Assembly (NCBI RefSeq): GCF_007830635.1
Contig: NZ_VLLA01000003.1
Location: 248,001 to 312,000 of the forward strand
From: Bradyrhizobium huanghuaihaiense
GTDB taxonomy: Bacteria; Pseudomonadota; Alphaproteobacteria; Rhizobiales; Xanthobacteraceae
Direction: 5' to 3'
Length of the DNA stretch: 64,000 nucleotides
Shown: positions 57,638-64,000 of the stretch, one piece after another
How positions within the stretch are numbered: position 1 is the first letter of the stretch
Layout: each line of letters begins with the position of its first letter
Notes under the pieces: generated by a model
What the model saw: the letters and a program-made list of their open reading frames with translations, nothing else
What the model was told of the DNA's origin: nothing
Database searches by the model: none
Translations under genes and position numbers: made by a program

Positions 57638-59473
57638 TCACTCCGTCCCCACCTCGAACGCCAGCAGCACGTTGCCGGCGACGCCGCTCCACTGGCCGTA
57701 GCCGGCATTGGTGTAGAGCATACCGCCTGCGATGACCGGCCCGGGGCCGTCGATCGCGCCACCATGGGCGGGGACGCCGTTCACGGCCTTGAAATCCTGC
57801 GCGGTGTCGAACTCCCAAAGCAGCTTGCCGTCGGTGGCATAGGCGCGCAGGAAGCCGCTGACGCTACCGGAGAACACCACGCCCGGGATCAGGCTCACCG
57901 CCGCCGAGAGCGCGGGACTGCATTGACGACGGTCGCCGCAGGGGACCGGGGGCACTTCCATTGCGATCTTCCCGCTGGCGAGGTCGAGGCCGAACAAACC
58001 TCCTCCTTGCGTGGAATCGAGTTGCCGCGTTCCGTCGCGGGTAAAGCGCACGTCGGAGTTGGCGACATAGATGCGCTCACCATCCGCGGCCGAGCCCCAC
58101 TCGCTGCCACCGAGCGCTCCGCCCTTCCCGATCCGCGTCTGCCACAGGATCTTGCCGCCGTCATCGGGATCGAGCGCGTGCACGACGCCGGATTTCTGCG
58201 CGATGGCGAGCACGCGCCTGCCGTCATGCAGGGTCGCGAGGATCGGCGACTGGCCGAAATCGTGATCGGGTCCGTGATCGTCGGGACAATTGGTCTTGTC
58301 TGCGCCGTAGCATGCCACGACATAGGCGTCCTTGGGCGTTGCCTGCTGCTTCCAGAGCAGTTTCCCGGTCCCGAGCTCGAAAGCGAGGATCGCGTCTGCG
58401 GTTGCGGCCGGCGGGTTCGAATAAGAATTGCTGGTGGCGACATAGACGGCGTTACGCTTCGGATCGATCGTCGGCGCCGACCAGATGGCGGCGCCGGACG
58501 GACCGAACAGCTGCGTGCCCCTCGCATTCTTGCTCGTCGGATGTGGCACCTCGGGAATCGTATAGGCCTGCCACACCAGCTTGCCGGTCGCGGCCTGCAG
58601 CGCCACCACACTGCCGCGGAAGGTGCAGCATTCGTAACTGGGTTGCGAGCCGGCGGCTTCCTCGAGCGAGGACACCGGGACGTAGAGCACGCCGGAATGC
58701 AACGTCGGCGCGCCGGTGATGCGCGCGGCGGCATGCTCCTCGACCTTCGTCTTCCAGATCAGCGCGCCGGTCAGCGCGTTCACGGCATAGGCGTTGGCGC
58801 GCAAATCGCCGAAGAAGACGACGAACTGGTCGGAGCCTGGAAGCTGCGCAAAGCTGATCGCGGCGCGCACGGCCCCGTCTGTCGCGAATGTCCACAGCGT
58901 GCAGCCGCTTCGCGCGTCGAGCGCATGCACCTTGCGATCGGTGCCGCCGATGAACAGCACTCCGCCCATGATGGTCGGCGGCGCAAAGGACACCGAGGCG
59001 CCGGGAAAGGCATAAGCCCATTTCAGCCGCAGGTGCGGCACCTGCTCCGCCGTCAGCCCTGCCATGTCGGCGGGCTGGAAGCGGCTGTTGTTGAGGTCGA
59101 CGCCCCACCCGTTCCAGTGCGGACCATCGAGCGCCTGCGGAAAGCCGCTGAGCTGCTGCGCGCAGCGGCCTTCCGCGTCGGCTGCAACGCCGCCACCTGC
59201 GGTCTTGCCGGTGACGAAGGCGGCAATCGCGCGGCGTTCCGCCTCGCTACGGTCCGTCGCCATCGCCGCCATGCTGCCGGAGGTCAAGGTCCCCAGCACA
59301 TGATCGAACGACATCGCCTGCATGGCGGTGCGGCCCGGGACACGGCTCTGCGCATCGCCCTCGTGGCACTGCGCGCAATGCGCGGCGTAGAGCGCGGCGC
59401 CGTCCTGCTGCTGCGCCAGGGCCGGAGCGCAGCACCAGGTCAACAACGCGGCCAGGACGGCACTTGCTCTCAT
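57638..59473 (-). CDS. PQQ-dependent dehydrogenase with N-terminal cytochrome c
   Basis: The 611-residue protein has a signal peptide (ending PALAQ), a cytochrome c domain with heme motif CAQCH (about 33-37) and an eight-bladed PQQ propeller (NGWGVDLNNSRFQP, then repeats such as ALDARSGCTLWTF, ALQAATGKLVWQAY and GLFGLDLASGKI). The vicinal-cysteine segment ECCTFRGSV is near 285. Domain order and sequence resemble polyvinyl-alcohol dehydrogenase-type enzymes, which pass electrons from the quinone to their own heme. The alcohol substrate here is unknown. It is periplasmic. Confidence 0.88.
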   Translation of the reverse strand: MRASAVLAALLTWCCAPALAQQQDGAALYAAHCAQCHEGDAQSRVPGRTAMQAMSFDHVLGTLTSGSMAAMATDRSEAERRAIAAFVTGKTAGGGVAADAEGRCAQQLSGFPQALDGPHWNGWGVDLNNSRFQPADMAGLTAEQVPHLRLKWAYAFPGASVSFAPPTIMGGVLFIGGTDRKVHALDARSGCTLWTFATDGAVRAAISFAQLPGSDQFVVFFGDLRANAYAVNALTGALIWKTKVEEHAAARITGAPTLHSGVLYVPVSSLEEAAGSQPSYECCTFRGSVVALQAATGKLVWQAYTIPEVPHPTSKNARGTQLFGPSGAAIWSAPTIDPKRNAVYVATSNSYSNPPAATADAILAFELGTGKLLWKQQATPKDAYVVACYGADKTNCPDDHGPDHDFGQSPILATLHDGRRVLAIAQKSGVVHALDPDDGGKILWQTRIGKGGALGGSEWGSAADGERIYVANSDVRFTRDGTRQLDSTQGGGLFGLDLASGKIAMEVPPVPCGDRRQCSPALSAAVSLIPGVVFSGSVSGFLRAYATDGKLLWEFDTAQDFKAVNGVPAHGGAIDGPGPVIAGGMLYTNAGYGQWSGVAGNVLLAFEVGTE

Positions 59474-59574
59474 GGGTGAGCTCCGGCGGGGTCATCGCGA
59501 TACGAGATCGCTGCACAACCGAAAGTCTATCGCCGGGACGATCACCTGCGCAATGGACGTTCGACCTGCGCCTG

Positions 59575-60288
59575 TCACACATCCGTGGCAATGCCGACAT
59601 GATCGGGCAGTCGATCGAGCTGCCAGAGGCCGAGGCTCTTGTCGCGCCAGCCGCCATTGCCCTCCTCGCAGCGCTCGTTGATCAGCTCGCGCGGCGACGG
59701 CCAGTTGAACGGCGCCTGCTCCATGTTCAGGGCGCGCCAGTCGCCGTCCTCGCAATCGCGATTGCCGTCCCATTCGGGAAACGTCGTGACAAGCAGGAAG
59801 CGCGCGCCGCTCGCACGAAAATTCCGTAATGCCCGCGCGATGTTGGCGAAACTCAAATGCACCAGGCAGTCGCGGCACAGGATCAGGTCGGCGGGCGGCA
59901 GCGCATCGCGCGTGATATCCGCGACGAGGAAACGACCGGAAAGCTCACCACGCGCCGCGCGCTCGCTGTTGGCCGCGATCAGCGACGGCACGATGTCGAT
60001 GCCGGTGTAGTCGAGATCGAGCTTCATGTGGCCGATCCAGCTCGCATCGCCGCAGGGTGCATCGAGCAGCGAGCGCACGCCGAGCCGTTGCAGCAGCGCA
60101 GGAAGCGCCTCCCGGATCGCGCTCGTTGCGACATCCTCCGAGCCGAGGCCCGAGACCGAACTCGCCGCGCCCCAAAGGTTGGTCCGCTCGATCCGCTCGA
60201 ACCGGGCGGCGAGATCGAGCCCCGCGAAATTGTCGCGGTCGGCGACGAAGCGTTCGTGGGCGAGCACGGGAGGACGATCGGGGATCAT
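59575..60288 (-). CDS. class I SAM-dependent methyltransferase
   Basis: The 237-residue protein has the class I fold: motif I LLDAPCGDASWIG, YTGIDIVPSLIAANSE (motif II), ADITRDALPPADLILCRDCLVHLS and LLVTTFPEWDGN. The CRD-C-L-V-H-L pattern resembles small-molecule or glycan methyltransferases. It lies leftward, 102 bp upstream of the PQQ dehydrogenase's 5' end. Substrate is unknown. Confidence 0.88.
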   Translation of the reverse strand: MIPDRPPVLAHERFVADRDNFAGLDLAARFERIERTNLWGAASSVSGLGSEDVATSAIREALPALLQRLGVRSLLDAPCGDASWIGHMKLDLDYTGIDIVPSLIAANSERAARGELSGRFLVADITRDALPPADLILCRDCLVHLSFANIARALRNFRASGARFLLVTTFPEWDGNRDCEDGDWRALNMEQAPFNWPSPRELINERCEEGNGGWRDKSLGLWQLDRLPDHVGIATDV

Positions 60289-60363
60289 GAGAGGATTCCG
60301 ATTCCAGTTTCCATGGCGAGCACAGTCTACAGGTCAAGCCTCAGAAATCACCGGCCTCGCCGC

Positions 60364-61083
60364 TCAAGCCGGCTTCCGCCATTCCATCACGTGAAAGTAG
60401 GGCACGCGGCGATGTAAGGCGTTCCTGCCGGGGTCACCGCCTGTCGGCTCCGGCTCGACGAACAGGCGCAGCTGGAGCCCTTGGCCGAGCAGCAGCGTCA
60501 TGTAGGTGCTGAGCGGACGATGCCAGTTCTGGATCCGGATTCCGCTCCAGCTCACCCAGATCGGGCGCTCGTCCATGTAGTGATCGATCGCGAAGCGCAT
60601 GTCGCCCTCGCGGTCGCGTGTCCAGCCGTCGGGCTGGCCCGCGGTGTTGAAGCTGGTCAGGTTGGCAATGAGGAGCGTGCCGCCCGGCCGCAACGCCCCC
60701 ACCATCTTCGCGATCGCCGCGGCGAGATCGGGCATGTCGATCAGGCTGAGATAGCTGACGACAAGATCGAAGGACGCATCGAAATCCATCGCCTCGGCGC
60801 GGTCCAGCCGATAATCCCCGCCGGGGTCCAGCTCCCTGGCGCGCGCGAGCAGCGCCTCGGTCGGATCGATGCCGGTGGTGCGGATGCCGGCGCGCTGCAT
60901 GATGCGGCAGAAGCGTCCTTCCCCGCAGCCGACGTCGAGCGCATTGCGGAAACCGCGTCCTTCGATCCGCGCACGCATCGGCGCATCCAGCACGAAGCGG
61001 CGGCCATAGTCGCCGTCTTCGCCCTGCTCGATGATCCAGGCGGCCGCAGACGCGGCCCAGCCGTCGCCAACATCTTCGGTCAT
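60364..61083 (-). CDS. class I SAM-dependent methyltransferase
   Basis: From ATG 61083 the product is 239 residues. It has motif I ALDVGCGEGRFC, TTGIDPTEALLARA, FDLVVSYLSLIDMPDL and GALRPGGTLLIANL, the Methyltransf_11-type layout. The C-terminal region (HRPLSTYMTLLLGQGL) resembles the tail of UbiE-like and small-molecule methyltransferases. It is on the same strand as the other methyltransferase, 75 bp upstream of it, so they may form a unit with a shared pathway. Substrate is unknown. Confidence 0.9.
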   Translation of the reverse strand: MTEDVGDGWAASAAAWIIEQGEDGDYGRRFVLDAPMRARIEGRGFRNALDVGCGEGRFCRIMQRAGIRTTGIDPTEALLARARELDPGGDYRLDRAEAMDFDASFDLVVSYLSLIDMPDLAAAIAKMVGALRPGGTLLIANLTSFNTAGQPDGWTRDREGDMRFAIDHYMDERPIWVSWSGIRIQNWHRPLSTYMTLLLGQGLQLRLFVEPEPTGGDPGRNALHRRVPYFHVMEWRKPA

Positions 61084-61178
61084 GGGCTGCCCTCGAGGGG
61101 GCGCGGCGCGTAGCGCCGCGGGGACGGCTACAGACCACAGATTGGACCGAAGTTCAACATGAGGTAGCATGCGCATCC

Positions 61179-61292
61179 ATGCGCCTCACCACCGCCAAGG
61201 AAAAGGCCAAGATGGTCGCTGGTGCGGCTACGGCCGTCATCATGACGGCCATGCTGTTCGTTATCGTTCTTGCACTACTGCTGCCGCAATAG
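61179..61292 (+). CDS. 37-residue membrane peptide
   Basis: ATG 61179 to TAG encodes 37 residues: a lysine-rich start (LTTAKEKAKM) and one hydrophobic helix of about 22 residues (AVIMTAMLFVIVLALLL). Small single-helix proteins of this shape are common and often missed. It lies between divergent methyltransferase and convergent chemotaxis genes. An overlapping longer frame from 61169 is less protein-like. Confidence 0.5.
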   Translation: MRLTTAKEKAKMVAGAATAVIMTAMLFVIVLALLLPQ

Positions 61293-61331
61293 GCGCAATC
61301 GGCGCGGCGGGCGACAGCCGCCGCGCTGGGC

Positions 61332-63029
61332 TTACGCCGCGCGCACCGTGCGCAGGAATTTTCCGACTTCGTCCTTCAGACGATTGCTGTCGCTCGCCAG
61401 CATCTTGGCGGTCGAGAGCACCTGCGAGGAGGCCGAGCCGGTCTCGGCGGCGCCGCGCTGCACGTCGGTGATGTTCGAGGAGACCTGCTGGGTGCCGTGG
61501 GCCGCCTGCTGCACGTTGCGCGAGATCTCCTGGGTCGCCGCGCCCTGCTCCTCGACGGCCGCAGCGATAGTCGAGGACACTTCCGAGAGCCGCTCGATCG
61601 TCGCGGAAATGTCGCGGATGGCGTTCACCGATTCCTGGGTCGCGGTCTGGATGCTGGAAATCTGCTGGCTGATCTCGCCGGTCGCCTTCGCGGTCTGCTC
61701 GGCCAGCGTCTTCACTTCGGAGGCAACGACCGCGAAACCGCGGCCGGCCTCACCGGCGCGCGCCGCCTCGATCGTCGCATTCAGCGCCAGCAGGTTGGTC
61801 TGGCCGGCAATGGTGTTGATCAGCTCGACGACGTCGCCGATGCGGGTGGCGGCGACCGAGAGCTCACTGACGCGCTCGGTCGTGGTGCGTGCCTGGGTGA
61901 CGGCTTCGCCCGCCATCCGCGCCGATTCCTGCACCTGGCGGCTGATCTCGTTCACCGAAGACGACAGTTCTTCCGTCGCGGTCGCAACCGACTGCACATT
62001 GCCGGTGGCTTCGCCCGAAGCGGCGACGACGACCGAAGTCAGCTCCTGCGCGCGATGCGCGGTGGTGGCCAGCGTCGAGGACGATGCCTCGAGCTCGGTG
62101 GACGCCGATCCAACCGTCTCGATGATCTCGCCGACCGCCCGCTCGAAGCCGTCGGCAAGGTTGATCATGTCGCGGCGGCGCTGCTCGGCCGCCTGCTTCT
62201 CGGCTTCGGCCTGCGCCGCCTTGAGCCGCTCGACCTCGAGCCCGTTGGTCTTGAAGATTTCGACGGTCCTGGCCATGTCGCCGATCTCGTCGCGGCGCTC
62301 CTTCTCGGGCACCTCGATCTTGAGATCGTTGCGGGCGAGACCCTCCATGGCGAGCTTGAGGCGAGCGATCGGCTGCGACATCGCCTTGAGGCCGATGAAC
62401 AGCGCGATGGCAATTCCGAGGATCAGGCCGCCGCCGCTGACGCCAATCACGGTCCAGGTCGCAGACCGGGCATCGCGGTTGATGGCTTCCTTGCGCTTGC
62501 CCGCCGCCTGCGCGGTGTCGGTCACGAACTGCACGATGCGTGCGAGTGCTGCGTCCAGCACCGGATCGCACTCCTTGTGCGCGCGTTCGGCAGCCTTCGC
62601 GTTCTCCTCCACGCTGCTCGCCTGTGCGCCGGCCTGGAGCACCGGATCGCAGCTGACGAACGCGGCCTTGAGCTGATCCCCGATGCTCTTGATCTGGCTC
62701 GCGCGGGACGGATCGTCCTTCTCCGCCGCGTCGAGGTATTGACCGATCTCGTTGCGGTTCTGGTTCGCGGTCTTCAGGCGGGCGCCGTTGCCCGCTTCCG
62801 TCGCCTCGGTGAAGACCGCATAGAGCGCCGCGTGATAGGTCTCGGCGCGGCGCTGGGCGCGGGTCAGGTTGAGGGCGGAGGATTGCGCGGCAGCGAGCTC
62901 GCTGAACCCGTCGACGGTCGCGGAGAGTTCGCGCGTGCCGAAGCCCGCGACGGCGATAATTGCGCAGCCCATCACGGCCACGATCAGCGCAACCTTCCAC
63001 ACGATCTTCAGATTGTTCAAAAAGCTCAT
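61332..63029 (-). CDS. methyl-accepting chemotaxis protein
   Basis: From ATG 63029 the product is 565 residues: membrane helix 1 ([18 protein letters not shown]), a periplasmic helical sensor domain (about 35-190, with two cysteines in CDPVLQ and ECDPVL), membrane helix 2 ([19 protein letters not shown]), a HAMP domain ([19 protein letters not shown]) and a signalling domain with the conserved hairpin [34 protein letters not shown] tip (here [17 protein letters not shown]). The sensor is of the four-helix-bundle type. No che genes are adjacent, so it acts with a chemotaxis system encoded elsewhere. Confidence 0.95.
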   Translation of the reverse strand: MSFLNNLKIVWKVALIVAVMGCAIIAVAGFGTRELSATVDGFSELAAAQSSALNLTRAQRRAETYHAALYAVFTEATEAGNGARLKTANQNRNEIGQYLDAAEKDDPSRASQIKSIGDQLKAAFVSCDPVLQAGAQASSVEENAKAAERAHKECDPVLDAALARIVQFVTDTAQAAGKRKEAINRDARSATWTVIGVSGGGLILGIAIALFIGLKAMSQPIARLKLAMEGLARNDLKIEVPEKERRDEIGDMARTVEIFKTNGLEVERLKAAQAEAEKQAAEQRRRDMINLADGFERAVGEIIETVGSASTELEASSSTLATTAHRAQELTSVVVAASGEATGNVQSVATATEELSSSVNEISRQVQESARMAGEAVTQARTTTERVSELSVAATRIGDVVELINTIAGQTNLLALNATIEAARAGEAGRGFAVVASEVKTLAEQTAKATGEISQQISSIQTATQESVNAIRDISATIERLSEVSSTIAAAVEEQGAATQEISRNVQQAAHGTQQVSSNITDVQRGAAETGSASSQVLSTAKMLASDSNRLKDEVGKFLRTVRAA

Positions 63030-63278
63030 CTCAGCCGTCCAATGATTCTTCGGGCAGGGCGTAATCCCAGCAACGTGCATTGGAACCCGGCGGACGTTAA
63101 AATTTGATGCCAAATGGCCGGGTCGTCTTACGGAAAAATAACCTTCCGCTGCCCATCCGTAAGCTTCGCGTAAGCTTGGGCGCATTTTGCCGGCATCTGG
63201 TGGCCCCCAGCCGACCGGAACCAATCCTCCGTGTCGATCGTTTTCGGCCCGATGCGAATCCGGGAAGAAGATCGAAAC

Positions 63279-63470
63279 ATGTTTCTGTTGGGAGCGGTGA
63301 CGCTTTGCTGCGCCATCGTGGCCGGCACGCTTGCGCTGCTCGAGCCCGTCTTTGGACGGGCGCCGGAGAGGCAGGTCGCGGAGAGCAAATCTGCCGATGT
63401 CGCTGCGCCGCCGGAGGTCCGGGTGGTCGGCGCGCCCTTCGTGCCGAACGTCAAACCGCGCGAGCGATAG
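63279..63470 (+). CDS. small membrane-anchored protein
   Basis: From ATG 63279 the product is 63 residues with one N-terminal hydrophobic helix ([19 protein letters not shown]) followed by a polar, alanine- and proline-rich tail ([17 protein letters not shown]). The upstream ATG 63252 adds nine charged residues (MRIREEDRN). I recognise no family. Confidence 0.5.
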   Translation: MFLLGAVTLCCAIVAGTLALLEPVFGRAPERQVAESKSADVAAPPEVRVVGAPFVPNVKPRER

Positions 63471-63473
63471 AGC

Positions 63474-63641
63474 TCACCTCGCTGGCGTGCCTTCGGCCTC
63501 CTCGGCCTGGGCATGAATACGGGCCAGCTCCTCGACGAATGCGATCACCTCCGCCCGCTTGTCGGGCGGCAGCGAGAGGAAGGCACGCACAAGCCTCAAG
63601 CCCTCCACTTCGAGCGACTCTTCTTCTTTCCCGGCATCCAT
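63474..63641 (-). CDS. 55-residue helical protein
   Basis: ATG 63641 to TGA encodes 55 residues: an acidic opening (MDAGKEEESLEVEGL), a helix LRLVRAFLSLPPDKRAEVI and an amphipathic C-terminal helix (AFVEELARIHAQAEEAEG). The pattern, with the LPPDKR turn, recalls the C-terminal tails of rhizobial XRE-type proteins and other small conserved proteins. It is well composed for a real gene. Confidence 0.6.
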   Translation of the reverse strand: MDAGKEEESLEVEGLRLVRAFLSLPPDKRAEVIAFVEELARIHAQAEEAEGTPAR

Positions 63642-63744
63642 CCGCCCACTGTCGGGCGACCGGGAAAATTATGCAATCCCCTTGCAGGATTACCTCCTTG
63701 ATTCGATCCTCCAGCTTTGATGGAATGGTCGACAGGGGTCGCCC

Positions 63745-64000
63745 ATGAAGTGGATCGCGGAGCGCGACGCACTGATCGCGCAGACACTGGCCTTCGTCCA
63801 ATCCGTAACCGGCAAGAAGGATGAGCTCCATCCGCCGGAGCACCCGCCTGTTGCATTCGCGGTCACCACGGAGATCGTGACCGTGCAGGCTGCTGCGATC
63901 GAAACCGACCTGCCACCGGCCGTAGCTCCGCCCGTCCCCCAACCTCAGCCCGTCCAGATCCCGCCGCCCCGCCCCGGTGGCGATTTCCGCACCGAGATGC
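63745..64000 (+). CDS. hypothetical protein, cut off by the window end
   Basis: From ATG 63745, with GGGG a few bases upstream, the frame stays open to the window end. The N-terminus MKWIAERDALIAQTLAFVQS is a helix and is followed by a polyproline linker (VAPPVPQPQPVQIPPPRP). I recognise no family from the 85 visible residues. The rest is outside the window. Confidence 0.6.
   Translation, partial: MKWIAERDALIAQTLAFVQSVTGKKDELHPPEHPPVAFAVTTEIVTVQAAAIETDLPPAVAPPVPQPQPVQIPPPRPGGDFRTEM

Overview
The window is high-GC alphaproteobacterial chromosome and looks like Bradyrhizobium or a close relative. This rests on gene content (ABC_sub_bind proteins, paired 3-keto-5-aminohexanoate cleavage enzymes, CopG/PHB-depolymerase pair, many small rhizobial hypotheticals) and on several families of palindromic intergenic repeats I associate with that genus. 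No database search was possible, so the genus call is an inference. Four tRNA genes are present (Trp, Gly, Tyr, Thr). I saw no rRNA operon, CRISPR array or intact insertion sequence.

Region 1 (1 to about 13,140) is an integrative element inserted at the 3' end of tRNA-Trp; its left end lies outside the window. Next to the tRNA are a tyrosine integrase, a divergent excisionase-like regulator and a tightly overlapping leftward operon built around a P4/D5-type primase-helicase. This resembles a phage satellite or small integrative island rather than a full prophage, because no capsid or tail genes are visible. Its cargo includes a compact three-gene nuclease/methyltransferase/Mrr module (2140-4378), an ASCH protein, a broken coiled-coil gene, a secreted SnoaL-like protein and an ABC_sub_bind lipid-free solute-binding protein.

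Region 2 (13.1-31.5 kb) is chromosomal catabolism: a beta-lactamase-fold hydrolase, two SDR dehydrogenases, a histidine phosphatase, ArgE-like deacetylase and LysE exporter. It is followed by a CoA-thioester block: APH-fold kinase plus acyl-CoA dehydrogenase (a split ACAD10/11- or LvaA/LvaC-like pair) with a divergent TetR, then RidA, two BKACE enzymes, a CoA transferase and two MFS carriers. Dispersed repeats are concentrated between these genes.

Region 3 (31.5-40.8 kb) holds a CopG/PHB-depolymerase pair, a sorbosone-dehydrogenase-like lipoprotein coupled to a DUF2231 membrane protein, the GDP-fucose pair gmd-fcl, a Crp/Fnr regulator, a phosphodiesterase, tRNA-Gly and a remarkable stand-alone transcript (about 40,600-40,801) whose ribosome-binding site matches the whole 3' tail of 16S rRNA and precedes a 14-codon ORF and a strong terminator.

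Region 4 (40.8-64 kb) holds a hybrid histidine kinase with a divergent periplasmic binding protein, YciI and TMEM175-type proteins, a UvrD-family helicase, a LysR-flanked transporter/GAF/amidohydrolase operon, a luciferase-like monooxygenase, RlmB with tRNA-Tyr, a group of small secreted proteins, tRNA-Thr, a frameshifted GFA gene, a cytochrome c/PQQ dehydrogenase fusion, two SAM methyltransferases, a chemotaxis receptor and several very small genes.
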